Positions 47,209 through 55,420 of a stretch of DNA of 64,000 bases are shown piece after piece. This stretch comes from Bacteroidales bacterium. GTDB lineage: Bacteria > Bacteroidota > Bacteroidia > Bacteroidales > UBA4417. The stretch's first letter is position 1. Each line of letters opens with the position of its first letter. The notes below the pieces were generated by a model. The model had not been told where the DNA came from. It made no database searches and saw only the letters and a program-made list of their open reading frames with translations. The DNA lies in assembly GCA_016707785.1 (NCBI GenBank), contig JADJGZ010000001.1, positions 310,001-374,000 on the forward strand, given 5' to 3'. A program made the position numbers and the translations under genes.

Positions 47209-48678
47209 TTATTTTTCTAGTTTATTGCTTTCAGATGGATTTGTAACATTAGATTCGGTAACAGTTTTGAATCCCAATTTCCGGCCTTCAGCCAGCATCA
47301 TATGATAGGCATCTTCAAAACAGTTTTCAATAATTCCGTCGAGTATTGCTTCACGGATAGAAGTCTTGATGATTCCTACCTCTTTACAGGGAGAAATACC
47401 AAAGGTTTCCATGATCAATTCCCCTGAAATCGGTGGTTGCCAGTTCCGAAGCTTATCCTTTTCTTCTATTTCTTTAAGTTTTTTCCTGACGATCTCAAAA
47501 TTACCCATGTATCTTTTAACTTTCTCGGGATTTTTTGAGGTTATATCTGCTTCACAGAGGGTCATCAAGTCGTCAATGTCATCTCCGGCATCGAACAGGA
47601 GACGCCGGATTGCTGAATCAGTGACTTCTTCTTCCGATAACACAATTGGACGAAGATGCAATTGAACCAGTTTCTGAACATATTTCATCTTTTCATTCAA
47701 TGGCAGTCGCATGGAAGTGAAAATTGCAGGGATCATTTTCATCCCCTTGAATTCATGTCCATGAAAGGTCCAGCCGGTACCCGGATCAAAACGCTTGGTA
47801 ACCGGTTTGGCAATATCATGCAGGAGAGCAGCCCAACGGAGCCAAAGATTATCTGTGTTTGGGGCAATCCGGTCCACCACTTCGAGCGTATGGTAGAAAT
47901 TATCCTTATGACCCTTACCATCAATATTTTCGGCACCTTTCAATGCAACAAAATGTGGAAAAATTCTTTCCAGAAGATGGGAATCATCCAACAACAGGAA
48001 ACCAGTTGAAGGACGGGATGAGAGAATTATTTTATTTAATTCTTCGGTAATACGTTCTTTGGAGATGATTTCTATTCGCTCAGCATTTCGCCTGATTGCC
48101 TGGAAAGTATCCGGATAAATCGTAAATTCCAATTGGGTAGCGAAACGGATTGCCCTCATCATTCTGAGAGGGTCATCAGCAAAGGTGATATCCGGGTTCA
48201 ATGGCGTCTTGATAATCCCTTCCGATAAATCTGTCAATCCGTTAAAAGGGTCAATAAGATCACCGAATTGAGCAGTACCAAGGTCAAGTGCAAGTGCATT
48301 AATAGTAAAGTCACGTCTTAGCTGATCATCACTGATTGTACCAGGGCTAACGGCAGGCTTCCTGGATTCTTTTCTATAAGATTCTTTCCTTGCACCTACG
48401 AATTCAAGCTGCAAATCATCAAGCATGAACATTGCTGTCCCAAAATTCTTAAAAACAGTCACTTTCCTTACTCCCAAGGCTTTGGCTGTTTTTTCAGCAA
48501 GCTCAATTCCGTCTCCAGAAGTAACAATATCTATATCCTTCGAAGGGCGTTTCAGGAGCATATCCCTCACAAAACCACCAATTACATAGGCATCAGTGCT
48601 AAGCGAAGCTGCAGTATCTGATATAGTTTTAAAAACGGGGGTAGTAAGGTAACTGCTATAATTCGGTCGATTCATCAA
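47209..48678 (-). CDS. cca: CCA tRNA nucleotidyltransferase with HD domain
   Basis: A 489-residue nucleotidyltransferase that builds or repairs the CCA 3' end of tRNAs, needed here because tRNA-Lys at 10429 lacks an encoded CCA. The head domain has AYVIGGFVRDMLLKRPSKDI and the metal-binding DIDIVTSGD; RRDFTINALALDL and RMMRAIRFATQLEFTIYPDT are the neck motifs. A C-terminal HD domain is present (WLRWAALLHDIAKPVTKRFD). Bacteroidota use this class II HD form. A -7 box (TAATTTTG on the minus strand, 48733-48726) lies 48 bases before the start, divergent from the dehydrogenase promoter. Confidence 0.94.
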   Translation of the reverse strand: MMNRPNYSSYLTTPVFKTISDTAASLSTDAYVIGGFVRDMLLKRPSKDIDIVTSGDGIELAEKTAKALGVRKVTVFKNFGTAMFMLDDLQLEFVGARKESYRKESRKPAVSPGTISDDQLRRDFTINALALDLGTAQFGDLIDPFNGLTDLSEGIIKTPLNPDITFADDPLRMMRAIRFATQLEFTIYPDTFQAIRRNAERIEIISKERITEELNKIILSSRPSTGFLLLDDSHLLERIFPHFVALKGAENIDGKGHKDNFYHTLEVVDRIAPNTDNLWLRWAALLHDIAKPVTKRFDPGTGWTFHGHEFKGMKMIPAIFTSMRLPLNEKMKYVQKLVQLHLRPIVLSEEEVTDSAIRRLLFDAGDDIDDLMTLCEADITSKNPEKVKRYMGNFEIVRKKLKEIEEKDKLRNWQPPISGELIMETFGISPCKEVGIIKTSIREAILDGIIENCFEDAYHMMLAEGRKLGFKTVTESNVTNPSESNKLEK

Positions 48679-48725
48679 TACTATTTGTCAACATTCTCCT
48701 ATTACCAACCAATTTGGAAGGGCCA

Positions 48726-48733
48726 CAAAATTA
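48726..48733 (-). promoter_or_regulatory. -7 box of the cca gene
   Basis: The minus strand reads TAATTTTG, an exact TAnnTTTG match; no -33 TTTG is visible at the right distance. Confidence 0.45.
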
Positions 48734-48777
48734 CAAATTTCGATGTGAATAGTTCTAGTTTTTTTTTCTTCAGGATG

Positions 48778-48808
48778 CTTGCAATGTTCCGCTGATATTC
48801 TAATTTTG
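48778..48808 (+). promoter_or_regulatory. Promoter of the isocitrate dehydrogenase-like gene
   Basis: CTTG (48778-48781), a 19-base spacer and TAATTTTG (48801-48808) fit the Bacteroidota promoter. The leader would be about 38 bases. Confidence 0.65.
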
Positions 48809-48851
48809 ACCATAAATAGAGAAGTAGTTAACACCTGTTAAAACCAAGTTT

Positions 48852-50042
48852 ATGGCAAAAAGGACAATTGTAGCGATGCCCGGAGATGGCATCGGGAAAG
48901 CAGTACTGGATGAGGCTATCCGCGTGTTGGATGCAGCCGGTTTTGATGCTGAATATGTAAATGGTGACATTGGATGGGAATTCTGGTGCAAGGAAGGAAA
49001 CCCTCTTCCTGATCGCACAATAGAGCTTCTCAAGAAACACAAAATAGCGCTTTTTGGAGCTATTACTTCCAAGCCAAAGGACAAAGCTGCATCTGAACTT
49101 GCTCCTGAACTTCAGGGCAAAGGATATACCTATTATAGTCCAATTGTTTCCATGCGCCAGATGTTTGATCTGGATATCTGCCAGCGTCCATGCCGGACTT
49201 TTAAAGGAAACCCTCTGAATTTTATCAGAAGGGGAAAGGGCGGAACGATTGATGAGCCTGTTATCGATACCATGATTTTCCGTCAAAACACTGAGGGATT
49301 ATATGGTGGTGTTGAATGGACAAATCCTTCGGATCTTGTTTATGAAGCCCTCATGAGCCATCCTAAATTCAAAGAAAATTTTGCATGGTGCCCTCGTCCT
49401 GAACTAGCTGTTTCAACTCGTATTTTCACAAAAAAATATACTACCCGGATCGTAAAAGCTGCATTTGAATATGCTAAAGAAAAAGGGTTTAAAACAGTTA
49501 CTGTTTGCGAAAAGCCTAATGTGATCCGTGAGACTTCCGGAATGATGCTGAAAGTTGCACAGGAAATGTCGAAGAATGAATACCCTGATATTCGTGTTCA
49601 GGATGTAAACATTGATGCCCAAATGATGTGGCTGACAAAGAATCCTGAAACTTATAATGTTATTGTTGCCGGAAATATGTTCGGAGATATCGTTTCCGAT
49701 GGATTCGCCGGACTTGTCGGAGGTCTTGGATTTGCATGCAGTGCCAATATTGGTCCTGAAGTTGCTGTTTTTGAGCCTACACATGGTTCAGCACCTAAGT
49801 ATGCAGATTACCCAGTTTCCATAGTCAACCCGATAGCCATGGTGATGTCAGCCTGTATGATGCTTGACCATATTGGTGAAGGTGAGATGGCTACCCGGAT
49901 CAGGAAAGCAATTTCCATGGTGGTTGAAGAAGGTAAGGTGATGGCGTACGACATGTTGAAAATGGGAGGTTCACCTGATGTAGTAAATCAGGGTGCCGCT
50001 TCAACCCGTCAGATGGCTGATGCCATTATTGCAAAGCTCTAG
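48852..50042 (+). CDS. Isocitrate/isopropylmalate dehydrogenase family enzyme, isocitrate dehydrogenase-like
   Basis: A 396-residue beta-decarboxylating dehydrogenase. IVAMPGDGIGKAVLDEA opens the fold, SMRQMFDLDICQRPCRTF is the substrate arginine loop, and MIFRQNTEGLYGGVEW resembles isocitrate dehydrogenases more than isopropylmalate dehydrogenases. NMFGDIVSDGFAGLVGGLGF carries the metal-binding Asp residues. In the cofactor loop THGSAPKYADYPVSIVNP, the Lys-Tyr pair matches the NADP-contacting pair of E. coli isocitrate dehydrogenase, suggesting NADP use. The next metabolic gene, a fused aconitase/LeuCD-like protein, would make its substrate. Isocitrate is my first guess; homoisocitrate or 3-methylmalate are possible. 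Confidence 0.8.
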   Translation: MAKRTIVAMPGDGIGKAVLDEAIRVLDAAGFDAEYVNGDIGWEFWCKEGNPLPDRTIELLKKHKIALFGAITSKPKDKAASELAPELQGKGYTYYSPIVSMRQMFDLDICQRPCRTFKGNPLNFIRRGKGGTIDEPVIDTMIFRQNTEGLYGGVEWTNPSDLVYEALMSHPKFKENFAWCPRPELAVSTRIFTKKYTTRIVKAAFEYAKEKGFKTVTVCEKPNVIRETSGMMLKVAQEMSKNEYPDIRVQDVNIDAQMMWLTKNPETYNVIVAGNMFGDIVSDGFAGLVGGLGFACSANIGPEVAVFEPTHGSAPKYADYPVSIVNPIAMVMSACMMLDHIGEGEMATRIRKAISMVVEEGKVMAYDMLKMGGSPDVVNQGAASTRQMADAIIAKL

Positions 50043-50059
50043 TATTTAAAGCTGAATGA

Positions 50060-50098
50060 ATAATCCCCTTTGTTTATTACTTAGACAAAGGGGATTAT
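50060..50098 (+). terminator. Probable terminator after the dehydrogenase gene
   Basis: A 14-bp perfect stem (50060-50073 with 50085-50098; core AATCCCCTTTGT) closes an 11-base loop. Only a weak T-rich tail (ATTAAG) follows, so termination may be partial. Confidence 0.6.
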
Positions 50099-50138
50099 AT
50101 TAAGAAATACATTAATTTCAATCAAAAGATATAAGTAT

Positions 50139-50705
50139 ATGGTGATTAAACCTGAATTTATCGAACAAGCCAGGGAATTATGGCCTGAACTTGAATGGAT
50201 CAATGATTCATCACTTAAAGAACAAACTACCCATACCTGGGCACTGGCACTTCAAAAGAGTGTGCTGACTCCCAAGGATTTGAATACCATTCCTTTCACC
50301 CTTCTTTGTGGGCCTGACCTCAAGGTTACCTTCATGGGACATAAGAGGGCGGTTGTGCATATTGCCAAAGATTGCGGAGATCAGATGAATAAATTCTTCA
50401 AAGATGATCTCCCTGTAAATATGGATGTCCTTATTGCAGGTGCTATTCTGGCCGATGTTGGAAAATTGCTTGAATATGAATTAAAGGATGGAAAATCTGT
50501 ACAAGGAAGTTATGGTAAATACGTGCGTCATCCCTTTTCAGGCGTTTCTCTGGCAGAGCAGTGCGGTGTTCCCGCCAGTGTTTGTCACATCATTGCAACC
50601 CATGCAGGAGAAGGCGACATGGTAAAGCGTTCAGTTGAAGCATATGTAGTGCATCATGCTGATTTCATGACATTTGAACCATTTCGTGAAAGACTAAAGC
50701 TCTAA
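50139..50705 (+). CDS. HD-like domain protein with altered HD doublet
   Basis: A 188-residue cytoplasmic protein that looks like an HD-superfamily phosphohydrolase. The first His region is KRAVVHIAKDCGDQMNKFF, and NMDVLIAGAILADVGKLLEY aligns with the usual LLxAALLHDIGKL. In this position the HD doublet reads AD, so one metal-binding His is missing. Later His residues (VRHPFSGVSLAEQCG, HIIATHAGEGDMV, AYVVHHADFMTFEPF) match the rest of the fold. It may bind a ligand rather than hydrolyse one, or use a different metal set. It lies between the dehydrogenase and the isomerase genes on the same strand, and could be a regulator or metabolite-repair enzyme for that pathway; this is inference. Confidence 0.7.
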   Translation: MVIKPEFIEQARELWPELEWINDSSLKEQTTHTWALALQKSVLTPKDLNTIPFTLLCGPDLKVTFMGHKRAVVHIAKDCGDQMNKFFKDDLPVNMDVLIAGAILADVGKLLEYELKDGKSVQGSYGKYVRHPFSGVSLAEQCGVPASVCHIIATHAGEGDMVKRSVEAYVVHHADFMTFEPFRERLKL

Positions 50706-50859
50706 ATCTTCTGATTTTCGTGTTAACCGGTAACTCAACATCTGTGTTGAAGATACTGTTTAGGAAGAATCCATGTCAGGAATTGCAGCAAAATCAACTG
50801 CTTTTTAATAAAATAGTGACAGATCAATGTTAACTTATTAACCCATAACCTTATATAAT

Positions 50860-52662
50860 ATGATGACCATCATAGAGAAAATTATTGCCCAACATTCGAA
50901 CCAGTCGATTGTGAAACCAGGGGATATTGTGGATGTATTTATTGATGCCCGTGCTGCCAGGGATTTTGGAGGAGCCAATGTTGTTGAAAATATTCTTAAC
51001 AATGGGTTAACTGTACATGATCCATCCAGGACTTTCTTCACTTTCGATTGCAATCCTGGAGGCAGTGATCAGAAATATGCTGCCAATCAGCATTTTTGCA
51101 GGCTGTTTGCCAGGCAGAATGACATAAAGGTTTATGATATTGATTCAGGAGTAGGTACCCACCTTGCCATTGATAAAGGGTTAGCTTTTCCTGGCAGTAC
51201 TTTTGTATCCACTGATTCGCATGCCAACATTATGGGTGCAATTGGGGCATTCGGACAAGGGATGGGCGACCAGGATATTGCTGCTGCATGGGCAAAAGGA
51301 TCTGTTTGGTTTAAAGTACCTGAATCAGTAAGGCTTATACTAAATGGGAAAAAACCTTCCAATGTATCTGCCAAAGATGTGATCCTAAATCTTCTGGCCA
51401 TTTATGGCGCCAATAAACTTTTGGGCTATTCTGTAGAGATTAGTGGAATTCCTGTGGAAGAGTTTACCCTGGATGAAAGAATCACCATTGCCTCTATGGC
51501 GACAGAGATGGGGGCAATTATTCTGCTTTTTACTCCAAATGATAAGATACTGGGAGAACTCTATGCAAAGACTGGCAAGCTTTTCCAAGCGGTTACCCCG
51601 GATGAAGGAGCAAGCTATGTTTTTTCCCATGAAATCGATATGTCGGCCTTTGTTCCGATGGTTGCCAACCCTGGTCATCCGCATGACGATTCACCAGTTT
51701 CGCTGGTTAAAAACACAAAGATTGATTCTGCATTCCTGGGCAGTTGTACAAATGGGAGAATTGAGGATCTCCGCATAGCAGCTGATATCCTAAAAGGAAG
51801 GCGGGTTGCCCCCGGAGTAGTATTCAAGGTAGTCCCTTCAACTGATGCTATCTGGCGTCAGGCCTTAGATGAAGGCCTTATCCAGATTTTTAAGGACGCA
51901 GGTGCCTTAGTTTCCAATGCAGGTTGTGCGGGTTGTGCTGCAGGGCAAGTGGGACAAAACGGCCCCGAAGAGATCAGTATCAGCACAGGAAACAGGAATT
52001 TCTCAGGCAAACAGGGAAAAGGTTCCATGTATCTTGCTTCCCCTGAAATTGTTGCTGCTTCAGCCATCGCCGGATTCATTACCACTCCCGATGAAATACC
52101 AGATGAACCCGCTTTATTTGCTAAGAAAGAGATGAAAGCCCGGGAAGTAGTTACCAGGGAGATCACTGAAAAGCCTTTCATATTTGAAGGAAGAGCATGG
52201 GTAATCCGCAGAGATGATATCGATACTGATATGATCTTCCATAACAGGTACTTAACCATCACTAATATTAAAGAGATGGGACAGTATTCATTCGACAATC
52301 TGAAAGGCTATGAAGACTTTGCCAAGAAAGCGCAGCCAGGAGATATCATATTTACAACCAAGAATTTCGGGGCAGGAAGTTCAAGACAGCAGGCGGTGGA
52401 TTGCTTCCTTTCCCTGGGTGTATCTGCCATTATTGCTGAATCGTTTGGTGCCATATATGAGCGAAATGCTATTAATGCTGCCATGCCAATCCTCACCTAT
52501 AGTGCCGGTCAACTTGAAGAACTCGGACTGGAGCAGGATGACAAAGTCAGAATCAATATTCAAACAGGGGAATTAAATAACCTGACCCGCAACAAAACAG
52601 TTATGATCAATAAGTGTTATGATGCACAATTACAGATCTATAAAAATGGAGGACTCTTATAA
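50860..52662 (+). CDS. Fused aconitase/isopropylmalate isomerase-like protein (LeuC-LeuD fusion)
   Basis: A 600-residue hydro-lyase in which the large and small subunits, usually separate (LeuC about 420, LeuD about 165 residues), are joined. The large-subunit part has STDSHANIMGAIGAFGQGMG and the three [4Fe-4S] cysteines: GSCTNGRIEDLRIAA (about 295) and NAGCAGCAAGQVG (about 355 and 358). The small-subunit part starts near residue 440 and has DDIDTDMIFHNRYLTITNIK, NFGAGSSRQQAVDCFLSLG and ESFGAIYERNAINAAMPIL. The substrate cannot be read from sequence; citrate, isopropylmalate, citramalate or homocitrate are options. With the isocitrate dehydrogenase-like gene upstream, citrate to isocitrate is attractive. 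No leuA or gltA lies nearby. Confidence 0.85.
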   Translation: MMTIIEKIIAQHSNQSIVKPGDIVDVFIDARAARDFGGANVVENILNNGLTVHDPSRTFFTFDCNPGGSDQKYAANQHFCRLFARQNDIKVYDIDSGVGTHLAIDKGLAFPGSTFVSTDSHANIMGAIGAFGQGMGDQDIAAAWAKGSVWFKVPESVRLILNGKKPSNVSAKDVILNLLAIYGANKLLGYSVEISGIPVEEFTLDERITIASMATEMGAIILLFTPNDKILGELYAKTGKLFQAVTPDEGASYVFSHEIDMSAFVPMVANPGHPHDDSPVSLVKNTKIDSAFLGSCTNGRIEDLRIAADILKGRRVAPGVVFKVVPSTDAIWRQALDEGLIQIFKDAGALVSNAGCAGCAAGQVGQNGPEEISISTGNRNFSGKQGKGSMYLASPEIVAASAIAGFITTPDEIPDEPALFAKKEMKAREVVTREITEKPFIFEGRAWVIRRDDIDTDMIFHNRYLTITNIKEMGQYSFDNLKGYEDFAKKAQPGDIIFTTKNFGAGSSRQQAVDCFLSLGVSAIIAESFGAIYERNAINAAMPILTYSAGQLEELGLEQDDKVRINIQTGELNNLTRNKTVMINKCYDAQLQIYKNGGLL

Positions 52663-52685
52663 TTTATCCTCCGAATTATGAAAAA

Positions 52686-52724
52686 GAGGCTGTCTCAAAA
52701 CTTTTGAGACGGTCTCCTTTTTTT
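52686..52724 (+). terminator. Hairpin terminator formed by the left end of the MITE-like element
   Basis: GTCTCAAAA and TTTTGAGAC (52692-52710) pair around a single C, and the flanking GAGGCT/GGTCTC extends the stem. Seven or more T follow. It sits 24 bases after the isomerase stop and probably serves as its terminator. Confidence 0.75.
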
Positions 52725-52747
52725 AGAGAGACATTTACATCTTGTAA

Positions 52748-52767
52748 CCCCAGCCTTTAGGCTGGGG
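52748..52767. repeat. Palindrome, first copy of the CCCCAGCC type
   Basis: CCCCAGCCTTTAGGCTGGGG forms an 8-bp stem with a TTTA loop. A reverse-complement copy lies at 52986-53005. Confidence 0.85.
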
Positions 52768-52790
52768 ACATGCTGCTCAACAAAAACCGT

Positions 52791-52806
52791 GGCCTTTAGG
52801 CCTGAC
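52791..52806. repeat. Palindrome, first copy of the GGCCTTTAGGCC type
   Basis: GGCCTTTAGGCCTGAC contains a 4-bp stem with a TTTA loop; the same 16 bases occur reversed at 52949-52964. Confidence 0.8.
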
Positions 52807-52948
52807 AGATTGGTTTGAAGTTGAGCAGAAAAATGTTTCCTGTTTGTTCTTTCAATATTCACTAAAACAATGCCCGAAATTTCATACTGAAACAACAACA
52901 ATTATGAAGGTAAATGTTATCATAATAGGTTAATTATTCATTCCATAA

Positions 52949-52964
52949 GTCAGGCCTAAAGGCC
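52949..52964. repeat. Palindrome, second copy of the GGCCTTTAGGCC type
   Basis: GTCAGGCCTAAAGGCC is the exact reverse complement of 52791-52806, so the two copies are nested as an inverted pair inside the element. Confidence 0.8.
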
Positions 52965-52985
52965 GCTCTTACTTGGTATTGACAA

Positions 52986-53005
52986 CCCCAGCCTAAAGGC
53001 TGGGG
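52986..53005. repeat. Palindrome, second copy of the CCCCAGCC type
   Basis: CCCCAGCCTAAAGGCTGGGG is the exact reverse complement of 52748-52767. Confidence 0.85.
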
Positions 53006-53297
53006 TTTCAAGATGATTTATGAATATTTTCTGATTAAATAGGCCTGAACTCCTGAGTTACAGTATCATCTTTCAAGTCAATAAATGAAGATGTCTCAAA
53101 TTCAACATTTTGTCATAATCTCGTCTTCACTCGATTTGAAAAAATGGATGAGATTTAGTGGTCAGACTGTGCGGAGCCGAAGTTGACTACGCCTTTTGAG
53201 ACAGCCTCTTTTTTTAGTTGAAGTGAGCTATATTAGCTACTATTAGTTTGAGATAAACCTCAAAAAATTTGGCAAGAAATAACTCAATGAATCATTT

Positions 53298-53687
53298 TCA
53301 CTTAGACTCATGAACTTTTGCAGGGGACATTAAAAGAACACCCGGAAGAACAAAAGGCAAAGAAAATAGCAATGCCATTTGCCATCCCTGGAAGCCGCCG
53401 GAAATTAACAGGTATATCCCCATGATCACTCCACCTGCGATCATCACTATACCACCTTTTTTTTGTCTTTTCCAGGCTAATACATACCCGGAAACTGTAA
53501 GCAGCATCATGATTAAAATAGGGACAACACCCAATTTGCCATCAATTATTTCTGCTACACCATCACCTATCAGGAATAGAAGGAAAAACAAAGAGGGTAA
53601 AAAACCCAGCACCAAGGCCAGAACATGCAGTATAGTAAAGTTCGGGAACCAGGATTTAATGGATTTCATATTAATTGTTTCAGACAT
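53298..53687 (-). CDS. Small integral membrane protein of unknown function
   Basis: A 129-residue protein with four hydrophobic segments (ILHVLALVLGFLPSLFFLLF, VPILIMMLLTVSGYVLAW, GIVMIAGGVIMGIYLLISGG, MALLFSLPFVLPGVLLMS) and a basic loop (KRQKKG) between the second and third. I recall the general shape in Bacteroidota but no named family. A start six residues later (MKSIKSW, 53669) is equally possible. It is followed by the MITE-like element and preceded by the LEA-type lipoprotein gene, 27 bases away on the same strand, so they may be co-transcribed. Confidence 0.7.
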   Translation of the reverse strand: MSETINMKSIKSWFPNFTILHVLALVLGFLPSLFFLLFLIGDGVAEIIDGKLGVVPILIMMLLTVSGYVLAWKRQKKGGIVMIAGGVIMGIYLLISGGFQGWQMALLFSLPFVLPGVLLMSPAKVHESK

Positions 53688-53714
53688 TCAAAGATAACAG
53701 TTTCACTTATATCC

Positions 53715-54326
53715 TTAATTACCGGAAAACTCAGTACCGAAAGTAATGTAACCGGGATAGGTAATAGGAAAACCAGAAACATTTATCGTTGGTTGAAGTT
53801 TCATAGTAAATCTGGTAGGTTTATTTCCGGTACCAGCAAGATTTAATCCGAAATTCACAATAGCATCAAGGCTTTTGCCGGAAAGGGCTTGCTTCAGATC
53901 AACACTCATCTTCATAGGAATAACAGCGATGCCATTATTGGCGGGTATTGTAACCTGCTGATTTACGACTCCTTTAGTCATTTCTATCCCGTCAATGAAG
54001 AGAATCCAATCTAACTTTGTAATTCCTGCAGCGGCAGTATTTGGATTTTTAGCCTCAATATTGAGCGTAAAGTCGAGAGGGAATTGTCCTGAGGCAACTG
54101 CTGCAGTAAGCTTAGCGGCATCTTTTAGTGTGAGGTCAGAGTATTTATGAATGCTCTGTACATTAATCCCAGCCAAGGTTAATTGATTGACTGACTGTAA
54201 TTTAAATTCGCACTTGGAAAGATTTGCCATTTGAGATGCTTGTTGAAGAACATCGCAGGAATTCATCGTAAGCGCGGAGAGCAAAATAATGAGGAAACCA
54301 GTAATTTTATACTTATACGTTTTCAT
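53715..54326 (-). CDS. LEA type 2 family lipoprotein
   Basis: A 203-residue exported protein. The N-terminus KITGFLIILLSALTMNSC is a signal segment with a probable lipobox ending at Cys24. The mature protein resembles the LEA type 2 (WHy) beta-sandwich: LTLAGINVQSIHKYSDL, FTLNIEAKNPNTAAAGITKL with the conserved NPN, and VVNQQVTIPANNGIAVIPMK. Members in Bacteroidota are cell-envelope proteins without known activity. It is divergent from the first Rrf2 regulator gene, so it could share the control region, but there is no direct link to NO. Confidence 0.85.
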   Translation of the reverse strand: MKTYKYKITGFLIILLSALTMNSCDVLQQASQMANLSKCEFKLQSVNQLTLAGINVQSIHKYSDLTLKDAAKLTAAVASGQFPLDFTLNIEAKNPNTAAAGITKLDWILFIDGIEMTKGVVNQQVTIPANNGIAVIPMKMSVDLKQALSGKSLDAIVNFGLNLAGTGNKPTRFTMKLQPTINVSGFPITYPGYITFGTEFSGN

Positions 54327-54463
54327 GATTTATAGATTTTATGGGATGGGAAATAGCAAAAACCATTCCTGAAATTATTTAGAATGATTCGAAATTTATG
54401 AAAAGTCAAACTTAGTAATAAAAAAGTATCGACATTTGAGCAAATAAATACCCAATTATCAAA

Positions 54464-54862
54464 ATGGCAAAAATAGTTTCATATTCAGAAGCAGCTTCAA
54501 TAGGAATGCATGGAATGGTGCTGGTTGCACGTGCAGGAGAAACAGTGAATGTACAGAAAATCTCTGATATTACCGGCTCAAGCCGCCATCATGTTGCCAA
54601 AGTGATGCAACGCCTTGTGAAAGAAGGTTTTTTGCTCTCAAACAGGGGCCCTTCGGGAGGATTTCAACTGAGTGTTGATCCTGGTAGTGTTACCTTACTT
54701 CAGATTTATGAATCTATTGAAGGGCATGTTAAAGTTGTAGAATGTCCTCATGACAAGCCTGTATGCCCTTTTGGCAAATGTATTCTTGGGACCGTTGTAC
54801 TACAGATGAGTCAACTATTCAGAGATCACCTAAATAGCCATACACTGGCCGATTTGCTCTAG
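54464..54862 (+). CDS. Rrf2 family regulator with Cys cluster (first of two)
   Basis: A 132-residue winged-helix regulator of the Rrf2 family, which includes the NO sensor NsrR and the Fe-S sensor IscR. VQKISDITGSSRHHVAKVMQ and RLVKEGFLLSNRGPSGGFQL form the winged helix with the usual GPxGGF wing. Three Cys in VECPHDKPVCPFGKCILG (spacing C-x6-C-x4-C) can ligate an Fe-S cluster, as in NsrR. It starts the NO-response group and probably controls it through cluster damage by NO; that role is inferred from family and neighbours. Confidence 0.92.
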   Translation: MAKIVSYSEAASIGMHGMVLVARAGETVNVQKISDITGSSRHHVAKVMQRLVKEGFLLSNRGPSGGFQLSVDPGSVTLLQIYESIEGHVKVVECPHDKPVCPFGKCILGTVVLQMSQLFRDHLNSHTLADLL

Positions 54863-54943
54863 AACTAAAGGTTTGTTCTTCTCCCCTTTCAAATTGTAAT
54901 AAAAGATTTTTTTAACAAAAACACCAAAAGTCTAAAAACAATG

Positions 54944-54974
54944 TATATTTGCGCATTGTAATACTTAAATTCCT
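54944..54974 (+). promoter_or_regulatory. Promoter -7 box and candidate Rrf2 operator before the second regulator
   Basis: TATATTTG (54944-54951) matches TAnnTTTG. Nine bases on, AATACTTAAATTCCT (54960-54974) covers the likely transcription start. Twelve of its 15 bases agree with the reverse strand of the motif before the NO reductase gene (56351-56365), sharing TACTTAAAT. A repressor bound there would block transcription. Confidence 0.45.
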
Positions 54975-54982
54975 ATTTAGAA

Positions 54983-55420
54983 TTGAGCAAGATTGTACAT
55001 ATTTCTGAAGCGGCTTCAATAGCTATTCATAGCCTGGCAATCATTGCGTCCAGTCCTGAGATGTTGAATGCAAGGCAGATTGCAAAGCTGACTGGCTCAT
55101 CTTCGAACCATCTTTCAAAGGTGATGCAACTCCTGGTAAAAAATGATTATCTAAAATCGACGCGTGGTCCAAATGGAGGATTTATTCTCAATAAACCAGC
55201 CAACCAGATCACCCTCCTGGAAGTTTATGAATTTATTGAAGGTGAGATAGATTGTAAGTTTTGTGGCATACCCGAGGAAAAATGTCCATTTATTAGTTGT
55301 GTTTTTGGTCTTAAAGCTGAAATTTTTTCAGAAGAATTTGTTTTATACCTGAAACAGACCATGATATCAGATCTAACAACCAAACCAAAAATATATGCTT
55401 CGAAAGATCATTCAAATTGA
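54983..55420 (+). CDS. Rrf2 family regulator with Cys cluster (second of two)
   Basis: A 145-residue Rrf2 regulator that begins at a TTG (54983); SKIVHISEAASIAIHSLAII is directly alignable with the first copy (SYSEAASIGMHGM). The winged helix is ARQIAKLTGSSSNHLSKVMQ with STRGPNGGFILNKPANQI. The Cys set is CKFCGIPEEKCPFISC (C-x2-C-x6-C-x4-C), one more Cys than in the first copy, so the two may sense different signals. It overlaps the start of the 4Fe-4S protein gene by 26 bases, so those two are co-translated. The pair looks like an old duplication. Confidence 0.92.
   Translation: MSKIVHISEAASIAIHSLAIIASSPEMLNARQIAKLTGSSSNHLSKVMQLLVKNDYLKSTRGPNGGFILNKPANQITLLEVYEFIEGEIDCKFCGIPEEKCPFISCVFGLKAEIFSEEFVLYLKQTMISDLTTKPKIYASKDHSN

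Larger units (their letters stand above)
52681..53213. mobile_element. MITE-like element with 20-bp terminal inverted repeats
   Basis: AAAAAGAGGCTGTCTCAAAA (52681-52700) and its exact reverse complement (53194-53213) bracket 493 noncoding bases. GAGGCTGTCTCAAAA ends are typical of insertion sequences in Bacteroidota (IS1182/IS5-like ends as I remember them). No transposase frame remains inside; the small ORFs found there just read the palindromes. Two pairs of smaller palindromes are nested within. A target-site duplication is not clear because both flanks are A/T runs. I read it as a non-autonomous or decayed element that sits after the isomerase gene. Confidence 0.65.

Noticed and set aside
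51858..52298. 146-residue minus-strand frame inside the fused isomerase gene
   Set aside because: Antisense to the iron-sulfur region of the isomerase; Pro/Ser-rich product without any domain.
52695..52901. 68-residue minus-strand frame inside the MITE-like element
   Set aside because: It is a translation of the palindromes themselves (SGLKAT and PSLKAG are the two repeat types), with no start context.
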